A stretch of 64,000 nt of DNA, from positions 1,178,001-1,242,000 of the forward strand of contig NZ_ADVG01000001.1 of the NCBI RefSeq assembly GCF_000178855.1, in the 5' to 3' direction. Source of the DNA: Ktedonobacter racemifer DSM 44963 (GTDB lineage: Bacteria; Chloroflexota; Ktedonobacteria; Ktedonobacterales; Ktedonobacteraceae). How positions within the stretch are numbered: the stretch's first letter is position 1; every line of letters starts with the position of its first letter. Shown here in pieces: positions 27,625-36,911 of this stretch. The notes below the pieces were generated by a model, which was not told where the DNA came from, searched no databases, and saw only the letters and a program-made list of their open reading frames with translations. Position numbers and translations under genes: made by a program.

Positions 27625-27770
27625 CCTTCAGGACAAGCCTGAACACCACTAGGACGGGTGACAAGCGGTTCAACCAACCGCCACTTCCCGGAGGAAGTCG
27701 CCCCACACGGAAAAGGGTACGCAGGTTGAGCTAGCGTACAGGGCGTTGGCCCTCATGCCGATCCGTGCAT
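27555..27770 (+). ncRNA. Candidate stand-alone IscB/IsrB-type omega RNA (HEARO-like) element
   Basis: A chain of perfect stems sits in 215 bases: GGCTTGT 27574-27580 with ACAAGCC 27633-27639; GCGGTT/AACCGC 27665-27681; ACTTCC/GGAAGT 27683-27698 with a CGGA loop; GTACGC/GCGTAC 27717-27739; AGGGC/GCCCT 27740-27753 with a GTTG loop. The order, and phrases such as TAAAGCCGGGGGCTT and CAGGGCGTTGGCCCT, agree with my memory of the HEARO/omega RNA that precedes iscB. No HNH or RuvC nuclease gene follows, so this would be a stand-alone copy; such orphans are known from Ktedonobacter. In this class the guide is the host sequence 5' of the element, here the end of the response regulator gene. The identification needs a covariance-model check. 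Confidence 0.55.
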
Positions 27771-27940
27771 GCTGAACGGTCTGGCTGATGCAGGTATCCA
27801 TGCATCACAAACAGTTTCTCTTGAGTCAGAGGAGTGCCTTTGCTCTAGCCTGTTCTTAACATATACACATCTATTCTTAGGCAACACAGGAAAACCGGAA
27901 AGGAGAGGGCAGACCCCGCCACCCATGCGCCTGAAAAGGA

Positions 27941-27990
27941 CTCGGCATTCCTCCCCGCGCATGAATGCGGGGGTCTCCTGCCTCGATTTG
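27941..27990 (-). mobile_element. Remnant right end of an IS200/IS605-type element
   Basis: Read on the minus strand, this contains a CCCCGC/GCGGGG hairpin (27953-27958 with 27967-27972) bordered by GGCAGGAGAC and GGAGGAATGCC. This arrangement is common at the right ends of IS605/IS1341 elements, just after tnpB. No intact tnpB is found on this strand nearby; a minus-strand frame at 27753-28145 has phrases such as SRQETPAFMRGEEC, which are translated element ends, not a gene. Confidence 0.4.
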
Positions 27991-28221
27991 ATGAGTACTT
28001 CTTCGTCAAACGTTTCTCTTGAAAGGCGTTCTCTTCTTTGCGTCACAAACAGCATGAAAAGGCCTTTCACATTCGTTATCACGAGCTCATATTTCCTCTT
28101 CTTGAGCATGCTCAACATATTTAACACGAGATCATAATATCTCATGCATTGAGACTGCGACGTTTTTATCCTTCGCCAACATATACGTTATTGCTCTATG
28201 CTCGATGTGGAGTTGACACAA

Positions 28222-28261
28222 CGGGCTTTAGCCCGCCGCAAGCTGCGCCGTTTCAACGGCG
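28222..28261 (+). repeat. Subterminal hairpins, probable left end of the tnpB element
   Basis: Two hairpins lie close together: CGGGCTTTAGCCCG at 28222-28235 and CGCCG/CGGCG around TTTCAA at 28246-28261. A near-copy of the first (GGGCTTAAGCCC) occurs beyond the 3' end of tnpB at 29982-29993. Hairpins at both ends are the recognition structures of IS605-type single-strand transposition, so this is the likely left end. The exact boundary is not determined. Confidence 0.45.
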
Positions 28262-28390
28262 GCAGTGAGGCGTGCCCCGGCTTTCGCCCGTGTATAGCAC
28301 ACTATAGAACATATGTTTGACAACTCCAATACATTGGAGTATACTCTACAAGAGGCACGATATATATTTTTTGAGAGAAACGTACGAAAA

Positions 28391-29927
28391 ATGGCAAAAG
28401 CCACGAAAACAATCAGACAAGCGTTGCAGTATCCGCCACAGTCAGCCCACTCCTTCGCGGAGAATCAGGCGCTCTACAATCGTGTCGTGGCCTTCTACTT
28501 TGAGGTCATCCAGGCCCATGAGGGCATCCTCTCTCTCAAGAGCAAGGAGGCCCTCACCGCCCTGGAGAAACTCACCCATGCGACGGAGAAGAGCCCCCAT
28601 CCCATTCTGCCACTCTCCGACATCGCCCCGGATATCCCCGCGATGTTCCGCCGCGCCGCCATCAATGCGGCCCTTGGCTCTGCTCGCGCATTTTTCTCCT
28701 CGCTCAAAACGTGGCGAGCCCGCAAAGAGAAGCACGAGGCCAAACCAGGCAAAAAGGGCAAGAAGAAGCCGCCGTTCAGGGAGCGGCCACCGGTCCCGCC
28801 GCGCACCTGGAACACATCGGCCTCCTTCTACGCGGGCTTGTGGAAAGAACGCGCTGAGCACTCCATCATGCTCAGAGTGTGGACTGGCTCGTGCTGGTCC
28901 TGGCTCAAAATTGGTGCGCTTTCTCGCGATATTCCCCAGGGGTACGCGATGGGCAGTCCACAGCTTGTTCGCAAGGGGGATCGCTGGTGGTTACATACTC
29001 CCATTGAGAAGACCTTCGAGGCTCCCGCAAAGAGCGGAGAGCAACTCACTACCGCGCAGACACGTCTCTGCGCGGTGGATCTCAATCTCGACAAGCATCT
29101 CGCGGTGTGCAGCGTCCAGACGGTTGACGGCACCATCCTGGCTACTTCCTTCATTGGAAATGGCACAGCGGTATCGGGCTGTAGGAAGAAACTGCTTGGA
29201 CGCATTGCACGCAACCGATCTCAGACTGGCATCATTGCCGAGAACGAACGGGACAATGCCGACCTCTGGGCCAAAATCAGGCACGTGGACGAACAGATCG
29301 CGCACCTGGTGAGCGCTCGCATTGTCCAGTTCGCCACCAAGCACGAGGCGAGTATTCTCGTCTTCGAGCATCTAGGCACCCTGCGCCCGGAAAAAGGCAG
29401 GTATTCGCGCCGCAGCAACAGGAAACGCGCCTACTGGATGCGCAGGGCGCATCTTCAAGTACGCGAAGTATAAGGCGTGGAATGCACGTGGTCTCATCAC
29501 GTGCCGCGTCAATCCGCGCAATACGAGCCGGCAATGCCATCGCTGTCACGCGCCCGTCATTCGCTACAATGAGGGCGAGCCGGTTGAGGGATACACGCCC
29601 GGCGCGGCGCTTTGCCTGTGCCCACAATGCCAGATGCGCGACCATGCCGACCGCAATGCCAGTCTGAGAATCGGGCAGCGCTTGATCGAGCGCTCCCAAG
29701 AACCGTTGAAGGAAAAGCCTCATGCTCGTTCGCGATGTGCGATGAGGGGGTCGAAAGACCCAGGTGTTGGGATCTCTCAGGATGCCGAACGCGAAGGGCA
29801 ACCATCTCTTGCTCAAGCAAGGCAAGGGGATCACGCCAACGGGCCTGGCACCGCCCAGGGGGGATTGCGCCGGATGGGTGCGCGCCTCTCAGATATGGCT
29901 ACCACACTACGCCTCCATTTTGAGTAG
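28391..29927 (+). pseudogene. tnpB: tnpB-like RuvC nuclease (IS605 OrfB family), frameshifted
   Basis: The first frame (ATG at 28391) carries RuvC-I CAVDLNLDKHLAV and RuvC-II ILVFEHLG, then is lost after RAYWMR. The second frame picks up IFKYAKYKAWNARGLIT, the zinc-finger pairs CHRCH and CPQC, and RuvC-III DHADRNAS. One extra base near 29441-29447 (CGCAGGGCGC) explains the shift. All catalytic landmarks are otherwise present, so inactivation is recent or the base is a sequence error. TnpB is an RNA-guided nuclease that helps IS605 elements persist. No tnpA transposase is present, so movement would need help in trans. ATG at 28313 is a weaker alternative start. Confidence 0.8.
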
Positions 29928-30010
29928 TCCCTACGGGATATGTCTCACGGAGGCGCTTACGGAGCCGTGTCAGAAGCTGCTGGGCTTAAGCCCATGCGGA
30001 GTGTCACAAG
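29928..30010 (+). ncRNA. Candidate 3' omega RNA segment and right end of the tnpB element
   Basis: Directly after the tnpB stop there are TCCC/GGGA, CACGG/CCGTG (29946-29950 with 29965-29969) and GGGCTTAAGCCC (29982-29993). TnpB guide RNAs are made from the 3' end of tnpB plus the element's right end, with the guide taken from flanking DNA. This placement and the hairpins fit, but the element boundary and guide start were not determined. Confidence 0.4.
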
Positions 30011-30248
30011 GAACAGTGATCTTGCCTTTGACAGTTCCTTCTACAATGAAGGTAAGAGAGAAATTTCCTAACGCATACATTTCACAGGGCTCGCTGAATG
30101 TGGCAGAGCGTTCTCAGCCCAAAGCGCCGTGACCTGTGCTCTGATAGGAGTGCAGGCGCGCGAACATGTGCGTTGGCTATTTGTCTAGGGGGTAGGCAAG
30201 AGGGGAGAACGATCTCATGTCTGTGTCGAAGCCGTCCTATCTTCAAGG

Positions 30249-32105
30249 ATGAACGAGATGGAGAAAAACCCGCAGCAGGTTCATCAGAGCAAATGGAGGC
30301 CAGGTATGACACCTGTAGGGAAGCACGCTCCTCGCTCTCCTTCGGTGAAAACACGGCACAAGCGCAGGATGCCCTTCAACCAGGCAGAAGCAATCTTGGA
30401 GGCTTTCCCGGAAAGTATCATCGCCTGTGATCGGGAAGGGAAGATCCTCTGGATCAATGCCGCAGCCCGCAAGCTCTTTGAAGTGCCCTCTGAAGTGTCC
30501 TGTCGAGGAACAGACTATCAGCAGTTTCTTAAGCACTACACCCAGCCTGACGAGCAAAAGCAAGACATTTCCTCAGAACAATGGCTGATGAACCTCGTAC
30601 TGAACAAGGAAGCAGCCTCCAGTTCGCCAGAAAAGGCGCTCATCCTGCATCTGCCCTCCGGGCGCGAGGTTGCTGTCACCCTATGGAATGTAGCCATAGG
30701 TGAGGCACAGAAGCACCTGATGGGAAACGCCTATACGTTCCATGACCTCACCTACTGCCATCAGAAAGCCATCCAGCTCCAACGCGTCCACGAGACACTG
30801 TTGACCCTGAATGCAGCTATCTCACAGATTCCTGAGCTGATCGATCTCGCCTGGCCAGAAGAAACCCTCCTCCTGTCGCATCCAGCCGTCTTCGTGGCCC
30901 AACGGTTGGTAGAGGTGATTCGTCACGTCCTGGATTGTTTGCGGGTGTCGCTGCTCGCCTATCGGCCTCCAGCAAGGTATCTGTATTATGTCGCGGGGAG
31001 TGGCTTCACTCCTGAGCAAGAACAGCATTTCCGGGAGGAAAGAGGGAAATACTTGCCCTCAGAGGGAGTCGATGAAACAGTAATCGCTCGTCTTCCCGCC
31101 AACCAGGAGGCGATTCTCGCGTCTGATAGCCTGCTAAGACGCCTTGTGTGCCCTGAAGGAGGAGAGCCTGAGAACCTTCTGATAGTCCCCCTCTTTCTGG
31201 ATCAACAGTTGGCTGGGTATCTGGCCATCGTTAAGGCCGGGGGTGAGAGGGAGTACTCGCCAGAAGAGGTGGAGTTGGTGAAAGCCGTCGCGGCGCAGGC
31301 AGTACTGGTCATGGGGTGTCTCCGCTGCTTGCACGAACAGACTGAGACAGAGACCAGGACCCTCGTGTTGCATGAAGTACAGCACCTCAGCAATGACTTC
31401 CTAACACTGGCCAGTCATGAACTACGCACGCCGCTGACGGGAATCATGGGCAATCTACAATTAGTACAGCGCCGGTTAGATACCTTGAAGTGTCAGCAAA
31501 CCGACCAGGTGAGTGAGCACATTACACGCGCCCAGCAGCCCTTAACCTCTGCCTCGCAGAGTGCCTGGCTTCTGCAGCGCATGATTAATGACCTGATCGA
31601 CGACGCACGCATTCAGACCAACCAACTGGCGTTATCCATGACCCCCTGTGATCTGTCTACGCTGCTAAAAGAAGCAATAGCCAAGCAGCAACACGATAGG
31701 CCAGAACACGCGATCATACTGGAGAAGATACCCACAGAGCAAGCCGTGCCCATCCTCGCCGATGTTCAGCGGATTACCCAGGTCCTCACCACTTACCTGA
31801 CGAATGCACTGCGTTCTGCCCCTGCTGAACGACCCGTGTCGGTGGCGCTGACGGTTGAGGATACGGTCGCGCGAGTCTCGGTACATGATGAGGGGCCGGG
31901 CATCCCTGCCGAAGAGCAAGCGCATCTCTGGGACCGCTTCCATCGCGGCAAAGGGAGTTCTATCCAGCATGAACTGGACTTGAGTTTCGGCTTAGGCTTG
32001 TATCTGTGCAAATCGCTCATCGAGCTGCATCAGGGCCATGTTGGGGTACAGAGCGCTCCAGGTCAGGGGTCAACCTTCTGGTTTACCTTGCTTCTCGCCA
32101 GATGA
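30249..32105 (+). CDS. Soluble PAS-GAF sensor histidine kinase
   Basis: The 618-residue protein has a PAS domain (about 45-170, PESIIACDREGKILWIN and AARKLFEV), a GAF domain (about 205-375), a HisKA helix pair with the phospho-acceptor His in LASHELRTPLTGIMGN near 392-407, and a HATPase domain with YLTNALR, DEGPGIP and FGLGLYLCK. There is no membrane segment, so it senses an intracellular signal. No partner response regulator with an intact Asp is adjacent; the pseudo-receiver regulator at 26788 is the nearest. A close paralogue lies inverted at 43925-45754. The preceding 320 bases hold the end of the tnpB element. Confidence 0.88.
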   Translation: MNEMEKNPQQVHQSKWRPGMTPVGKHAPRSPSVKTRHKRRMPFNQAEAILEAFPESIIACDREGKILWINAAARKLFEVPSEVSCRGTDYQQFLKHYTQPDEQKQDISSEQWLMNLVLNKEAASSSPEKALILHLPSGREVAVTLWNVAIGEAQKHLMGNAYTFHDLTYCHQKAIQLQRVHETLLTLNAAISQIPELIDLAWPEETLLLSHPAVFVAQRLVEVIRHVLDCLRVSLLAYRPPARYLYYVAGSGFTPEQEQHFREERGKYLPSEGVDETVIARLPANQEAILASDSLLRRLVCPEGGEPENLLIVPLFLDQQLAGYLAIVKAGGEREYSPEEVELVKAVAAQAVLVMGCLRCLHEQTETETRTLVLHEVQHLSNDFLTLASHELRTPLTGIMGNLQLVQRRLDTLKCQQTDQVSEHITRAQQPLTSASQSAWLLQRMINDLIDDARIQTNQLALSMTPCDLSTLLKEAIAKQQHDRPEHAIILEKIPTEQAVPILADVQRITQVLTTYLTNALRSAPAERPVSVALTVEDTVARVSVHDEGPGIPAEEQAHLWDRFHRGKGSSIQHELDLSFGLGLYLCKSLIELHQGHVGVQSAPGQGSTFWFTLLLAR

Positions 32106-32453
32106 GCGCAAAAAGCGATGACTCGTCGATTCATTTTCCTCTCTTCCCCAGTCTCCGCTAATATCCAGACAATTTGAATACTATAGCATCCTCATCCACC
32201 CCAACCCATAAAAAACATATCAAAATTTTCTGCCTCTTGGTCATAAACACCCTCCCAGAGACGCTTGACGGTTGAAAAATATCCCTCTTTTATGAGGGCA
32301 GAGGCGTGGAGGCACGCTCGCATCCTCGACTTCGCCCAAAACTGGGAATTACTTCGCCCACTATTGGGTGGTTTTCCTCTTCCCATTCACCATCCTCTTT
32401 GAGTACACTTACCCCTGACACAGATAGATCGACAACGAGGAAGGAGCCACCTG
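32106..32453. other. Intergenic stretch with transposon debris
   Basis: No convincing gene is seen. A 64-codon minus-strand frame (32192-32386) includes ACLHASALIKEGYFSTVK but overlaps the dispersed repeat at 32329-32375 and lacks a ribosome-binding site; it may be a fragment of an insertion sequence. Start signals for the next gene (GGAAGGAG) lie at its right edge. Confidence 0.4.
32329..32375 (+). repeat. 47-bp dispersed repeat, copy A
   Basis: This stretch contains two ACTTCGCCCA repeats 22 bases apart, each followed by a small CCCA/TGGG stem, and ends with GTGGTTTT. A copy in reverse orientation with a few changes lies at 54069-54115. Repeated short hairpins of this kind often mark transposon ends. 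The parent element is not identified. Confidence 0.6.
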
Positions 32454-32708
32454 ATGTCTCACCTGTTTACTCGCGCCTTGCTATCCCTGATGACAAGAAG
32501 ACCGTACGTCATACTCACACGATGGGGAGGTATTGTTCTGCTCGTGATCGTGGGGATGCTCCTCACTGCTCATACGCCTGCTCCCTATGCCGCATCTTCC
32601 ACTGCTCAGGAGACCTCGCTTTCTGCTCCTCCCGTCACACAGGCTGGTGGAAGCGAAGACACAGGCATACGTCTCAGCCCATCCTCTCAGCAACAAGCCT
32701 TTGCCTGT
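32454..32708 (+). pseudogene. 5' part of a VirB6/TrbL-like gene, cut by IS21
   Basis: GGAAGGAG precedes ATG at 32454. The 85 codons encode a signal or membrane segment (WGGIVLLVIVGMLLTA) and a Ser/Thr/Ala-rich secreted stretch. The frame continues exactly across the IS21 insertion: removing the element and one copy of GCCTGT joins QQAFAC to GIGDVACYSNEFLAYV of the 3' part. It is therefore the beginning of the gene at 35217-36170, now separated from it. Confidence 0.75.
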
Positions 32709-32824
32709 TGTTGAGAGATAATTACCGCGTCCGATGGCGACAATGAGAAAGTCCGGCCACCTTGAGGCAGAAATCCGCAAGATGGCCTAGAATGACACTC
32801 ATATCAAGCAATGAGGAGAGTGTC

Positions 32825-34303
32825 ATGAAGAAAGACGCGGAGGTTATGTTGTATATGCGGGAAAGACACAAAGGTACTACACAGCAAGTAGCTGCGGCAC
32901 GGGCAGGCATGAGTGAACGCACTGCCCGTCGGTATGAACGAGCCGGGAAATTGCCCAGCCAGCTCAAACGTCCCCGAATCTGGAGAACACGTGAGAACCC
33001 TTTTGAGGAAGATTGGCTCTGGGTGGTGGAACAGTTACAACGCGATCCAGCACTGCAAGGGGCAACCTTGTTTGCTTTGTTGTGTGCACGGCATCCGAGC
33101 AAATATCGCCCGACGCAGGTACGCACCCTGCAGCGGCATATTGCGACCTGGAAAGCGACGCAGGGACCGGACAAAGAGGTCTATTTTGAGCAAGTGCATA
33201 CCCCTGGGGAAGGTGCGCAGTCCGATTTTACCCACATGGAGGAGTTCAACGTCACCATCGCTGGGGAAGCATTTCCTCATCTCCTCTATCATTGCGTGCT
33301 CACGTATTCCAACGTCGAAGCTATCAGCATTTGCTTCGCAGAAACGTTTGAGGCGCTGGCTGAAGGCCTGGAGCGAGCGTTGTGGCAGTTTGGCGGAGTC
33401 CCAGCCCAGCATCGCACCGATCATCTCAGCGCAGCAGTACGTCGCCTGGACAAGGCAGGGCGCGAAGATTGGACGCAGCGCTATGAGGCGCTCATGCAGC
33501 ACTACGCGATGACGCCGACGACAAACAACGCAGGGGTCGCTCACGAGAACGGAGATGTCGAACAATCGCATTACCGCTTTCAACAGGCGCTAGACCAAGC
33601 ACTCCGGGTGCGGGGAAGCAGAGATTTTCCTGATCGTGCCAGCTATGAGCGTTTCCTCCAGGATCTGGCGCGCTATCGCAACCAGACCCGCGCCGGACGG
33701 TATGCCCAGGAGCAGCAGGCATTGCGCCCTTTACCAGCGCAGCCGTTAGCTCCCTGCCGCGAGGTCCGCGTGAGCGTGAGCCGCTTCAGCACCATCGTGG
33801 TGCAAGGCAATATGTATTCCGTGCCCTCCCGCCTGATTGGAGCAACGCTGCTGATACGGGTTCGTGCCGAACACCTGGAGGGCTATCTTGGCTCCAAACA
33901 CGTGGTGACCTTGCCTCGCCTGCACGGACGCGCGCAGCACGTGATTAACTATCGCCATATCATCTGGTCATTGGTGCGCAAACCGGGGGCTTTTGCTGCC
34001 TATCGCTATCGTGACGATCTCTATCCGACCCTGGCCTTTCGCCGGGCCTACGATCGGCTCAGGAGTGATCTACCTGCGCGTGCCGATCGGGAATATGTGC
34101 GCGTGCTCCATCTGGCAGCTACCCTTTCAGAGGCCGAGGTGGAAACCGCGCTGCTGTTGCTAGAAGAAGCCAAGACGGTGCCGACAGCGGAGGCAGTGCG
34201 CGATCTGGTCCGTCCCATCGAGGTCCGCCAGGTAACGACCGTACCGGTCAATTTGCAGCCCTACGATCAGCTGCTGCCCTCCCAGAGGTGTGCCCATGCC
34301 TAA
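32825..34303 (+). CDS. istA: IS21 transposase IstA
   Basis: I place the start at ATG 32825 (GAGGAGAGTGTC upstream); the frame is open further upstream but only through the element's terminal repeat. The 492-residue protein has an N-terminal helix-turn-helix (KGTTQQVAAARAGMSERTARRY), then the DDE/RNase H-like integrase core with QSDFTHME, RTDHLSAA and HENGDVEQSH giving the acidic triad, and a C-terminal beta-rich domain (VPSRLIGATLLIRV). IstA carries out strand transfer with the helper ATPase IstB. Its stop overlaps the start of istB. Confidence 0.95.
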   Translation: MKKDAEVMLYMRERHKGTTQQVAAARAGMSERTARRYERAGKLPSQLKRPRIWRTRENPFEEDWLWVVEQLQRDPALQGATLFALLCARHPSKYRPTQVRTLQRHIATWKATQGPDKEVYFEQVHTPGEGAQSDFTHMEEFNVTIAGEAFPHLLYHCVLTYSNVEAISICFAETFEALAEGLERALWQFGGVPAQHRTDHLSAAVRRLDKAGREDWTQRYEALMQHYAMTPTTNNAGVAHENGDVEQSHYRFQQALDQALRVRGSRDFPDRASYERFLQDLARYRNQTRAGRYAQEQQALRPLPAQPLAPCREVRVSVSRFSTIVVQGNMYSVPSRLIGATLLIRVRAEHLEGYLGSKHVVTLPRLHGRAQHVINYRHIIWSLVRKPGAFAAYRYRDDLYPTLAFRRAYDRLRSDLPARADREYVRVLHLAATLSEAEVETALLLLEEAKTVPTAEAVRDLVRPIEVRQVTTVPVNLQPYDQLLPSQRCAHA

Positions 34304-35090
34304 TCGACAGGAAGAATTGACGGCCATGTTGCGCGAACTGCGTCTGCCGACCATGGCCAGCACCGTTGCTCAGATCGCGCTCAAAGCCAGCAAAGAGAAT
34401 CTGACCCATGAGGGTTTTCTCTACGAACTCGCACGCCTGGAATGCGAGGCGCGAACGCAGCGGCGCATCGAGCGCTATCTGGCGCAGTCCAAATTACCGC
34501 GTGAGAAAACCTTTCGCACCTTTCAGTGGGAGCGCCTCTCGGCGGGTTTACGGCTCCAAATTGAGCGCTTGCGCAGCGGGGCGTTTGTCACTCATGCTCA
34601 CAATGTCATTGCCGTTGGGGCGCCAGGCGTCGGGAAAAGTCACGTCGCGGCGGCGTTAGGCCATGAGCTCATCCAACAGGGGCATACCGTGCTCTGGACT
34701 TCTACGGCAGCGCTTGTCCAACGCCTGCTTGCTGCTAAACGGGAGCTGCGTCTCCCTCAGGAGATTGCTAAGCTTCAGCAAGTCGCCTGTCTGATCCTGG
34801 ATGATATTGGTTATGTCCAACAGGATCGGGAAGAAATGGAGGTGCTCTTCACGCTCCTTGCCGAGCGCTACGAGCAACGCTCGGTGCTCATTACCACTAA
34901 TCTCGTGTTTTCTGCCTGGGATCGGATCTTCAAGGATCCCATGACCACTTTAGCAGCGGTCGATCGTGTGGTTCATCACTCAGTCATTCTCGATATGGCA
35001 GGGGTGGAGAGCTTCCGTGCAACTCAGGCGCGGGATGACCATACACCGTCCGAAACGGGAGTGGGAGCAGCAGCAGCTCCGATGCCGTAA
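34296..35090 (+). CDS. istB: IS21 helper ATPase IstB
   Basis: ATG at 34296 overlaps the istA stop (ATGCCTAA) and follows AGAGGTG. The 264-residue AAA+ protein, related to DnaC, has Walker A GAPGVGKSHVA and Walker B LILDDIGYV, plus the conserved VLITTNLVFSAW and a terminal helical segment. IstB assembles on target DNA and activates IstA. The gene looks complete. The last about 20 residues (Thr/Gly/Ala-rich) differ from many IstB proteins but do not affect the core. Confidence 0.95.
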   Translation: MPNRQEELTAMLRELRLPTMASTVAQIALKASKENLTHEGFLYELARLECEARTQRRIERYLAQSKLPREKTFRTFQWERLSAGLRLQIERLRSGAFVTHAHNVIAVGAPGVGKSHVAAALGHELIQQGHTVLWTSTAALVQRLLAAKRELRLPQEIAKLQQVACLILDDIGYVQQDREEMEVLFTLLAERYEQRSVLITTNLVFSAWDRIFKDPMTTLAAVDRVVHHSVILDMAGVESFRATQARDDHTPSETGVGAAAAPMP

Positions 35091-35216
35091 TCGACACCTG
35101 GTTCTGAGGTAATCGGCGTTCCTTGTTCAGCTTTTCTGTTTTTTTTACCAGGGAACCCTTTTCGGTCAGAGTAATCGCCATTTGATGCCGATTCTTATTG
35201 ACTTTCAACAGCCTGT

Positions 35217-36170
35217 GGCATTGGAGATGTGGCCTGCTATAGCAATGAGTTCCTGGCCTACGTGACCGAGCAGATCTGGAATGTGGTGCGCCCCATCATC
35301 GAGCTCTTTATGCAGAATCCCTTTAATTTCCTCTCTCAGACACCAGCGCTCGCCACCTATGACAATAGCCAGATTCAGCAGATGGTGCAGTGGGAGCTGG
35401 GCTTTCTGGATACTGCCGTGGTCATCCTGGTCGGCTTTCTGGCCTACAACGTGCTCATTGGACGAAGCATCGGCGTGCCCATGCCCTCCCTGCACGAAGC
35501 CCTCCCGCGGCTCTGCGTGGCCTTTCTCGCCGCCCACATCAGCCTGTATGTGTGTCGACTCATCATTGACTTTAATAATGCCCTCTGCCTGGGCGTCGAC
35601 GAGTTATTTCTCCACTCCTTTCTCAAGGACACACTCTCCTTGATGATCAACTTTGTGGGGCAGACGCCCGATCAGGTGGCCCTTGGTTTCTTGCTCCGGG
35701 TCTGGTTTGTGATCTTCCTCTTCTGGAACATGCTCTGGCTGGCCTGGCAGATGCTGGTCCGTCTGGCAGTCATCGTCCTGCTGACGGCCCTCTCGCCACT
35801 GGGACTTCTCTGCCTGGCCCTACCACAGACACAGCGCTGGGGACAGATCTGGCTCTCCGCCTTTGTCTCAACGGTCATGATCCAGTTTGTCCAGATCACG
35901 GCGCTGAGTTTAGGTGGCCTCCTGGTGAGCTATGGCACCAGCATTCAGGTCTCCACCGGCCCAATCGAGGGGCTGGAAACAGTCATCCAGCAGATCGTCT
36001 CGCTACTCTTGAGTGGAGCTGTGTTCTTTCTGGTCCCACGCCTGCCTTCCATGATCCAGGACTACGCCCTGCGCCCAATCTTACAAGCGCAACAACACGC
36101 AGACCATGTTCAAACTCAGATCAGTACCCAGGTCGAACAGGTAGCTATCCGAGCCATTGCAGCTCTTTAG
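35217..36170 (+). pseudogene. 3' part of a VirB6/TrbL-like conjugation channel protein
   Basis: After the IS21 target duplication the frame continues for about 317 codons. It has five or more membrane segments (VVILVGFLAYNVLI, LCVAFLAAHISLYV, LRVWFVIFLFWNMLWLAW, MLVRLAVIVLLTAL and IVSLLLSGAVFFLV) and a hydrophilic C-terminus with LPSMIQDYALRP. Multi-spanning proteins with this layout, just upstream of PrgI-like, VirB4 and VirD4 genes, are the VirB6/TrbL inner-membrane channel components of type IV secretion. Without its 5' part it lacks its signal segment, although GTG at 35229 could allow a shortened product. Loss of this protein would normally block transfer. Confidence 0.72.
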
Positions 36171-36194
36171 CAGAGAAAAGGAGAACGAGAAGGG

Positions 36195-36893
36195 ATGCTC
36201 AAGCTACTCCTGATTGGCGGAAGCCTCTTCATGGTGCTCATGATGTTCGCCACGAGCATGACAGCCGCGATGGACGCCCAGGCTCAGGGGTCACCTCTCA
36301 TGATAAGTCCTGGCACACAAACCATTGATACGTCGGGCACTGGACGGCGGGCTGAAGTGGTGCAATGGGCGCTCAAGATGGCGGCCCACCTGCACTGCAC
36401 GCCTCTCCGCCTTGTCACGGATTGCCAGGGCAGTGGCGCTGACCACTACTATGACGCAGGCTTTCCGCCTGAGATCGTCGCGTGGGGCAACGCACACTGC
36501 CCAGGGTGCGCTTCCTGGAGTCCAGACAGCTTTCAATGTGTGGTCTTTGTGATTGCGGCCTACGCCTATGTCCAACCACTTCCCGTTCAGGGCCAAAATG
36601 CCAATCAGTACTGGGAGCACTTTGCCTCCCAACCTGGCTGGCAGCGCCTGCCAGCACATGGGAATGTGCCACAGGCAGGCGATATCATGGCCTGGAATGG
36701 AGGAGCCTATGGCCATGTGAGCATTGTGCTTGGCGTTGACCCTCATCACAGCGCCATCACCTTTGCCCAGGCCAATGGCGAGTTCCCGATTCAAACCCTT
36801 CCGCTCAATCCTGATGGAACTGTCAATACCCACAACGGGTACTGGAATGCCTTTGAGGTGGTGGGCTACCTCCACCCCCTCACCCTTTCCTAA
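36195..36893 (+). CDS. CHAP-domain peptidoglycan hydrolase of the secretion system
   Basis: The 232-residue protein has an N-terminal membrane or signal segment (LLLIGGSLFMVLMMFA). Its CHAP/NlpC-P60-like domain has catalytic Cys115 in SFQCVVF, His174 in YGHVSIVLG, and the downstream polar ITFAQANGE. VirB1/TraG-type hydrolases open the cell wall to let the transfer channel through. A Cys-rich loop (HCPGC, residues 101-105) before the active site may form a disulfide outside the cell. It follows the VirB6-like gene by 24 bases, with GGAGAACGAGAAGGG upstream. Confidence 0.8.
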   Translation: MLKLLLIGGSLFMVLMMFATSMTAAMDAQAQGSPLMISPGTQTIDTSGTGRRAEVVQWALKMAAHLHCTPLRLVTDCQGSGADHYYDAGFPPEIVAWGNAHCPGCASWSPDSFQCVVFVIAAYAYVQPLPVQGQNANQYWEHFASQPGWQRLPAHGNVPQAGDIMAWNGGAYGHVSIVLGVDPHHSAITFAQANGEFPIQTLPLNPDGTVNTHNGYWNAFEVVGYLHPLTLS

Positions 36894-36911
36894 TAAAGAA
36901 CGAAAAGGAGC

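Larger units (their letters stand above)
32709..35210 (+). mobile_element. IS21-family insertion sequence with 6-bp target duplication
   Basis: The element starts TGTTGAGAG and ends CTTTCAACA. Inside the ends, ATGGCGA-containing segments recur in inverted orientation, as in multi-site IS21 ends. GCCTGT lies on both flanks (32703-32708 and 35211-35216), giving an exact 6-bp target-site duplication. It encodes istA and istB in overlapping frames, both intact, so it may still move. It interrupts a secretion-system gene. Confidence 0.92.

Noticed and set aside
27753..28145. Minus-strand 130-codon frame in the IS605 remnant region
   Set aside because: It spans element-end hairpins and parts of the omega RNA-like region; there is no domain or start signal.
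29277..29834. Minus-strand frame opposite the tnpB 3' part
   Set aside because: It is antisense to the zinc-finger and RuvC-III region and has no independent support.
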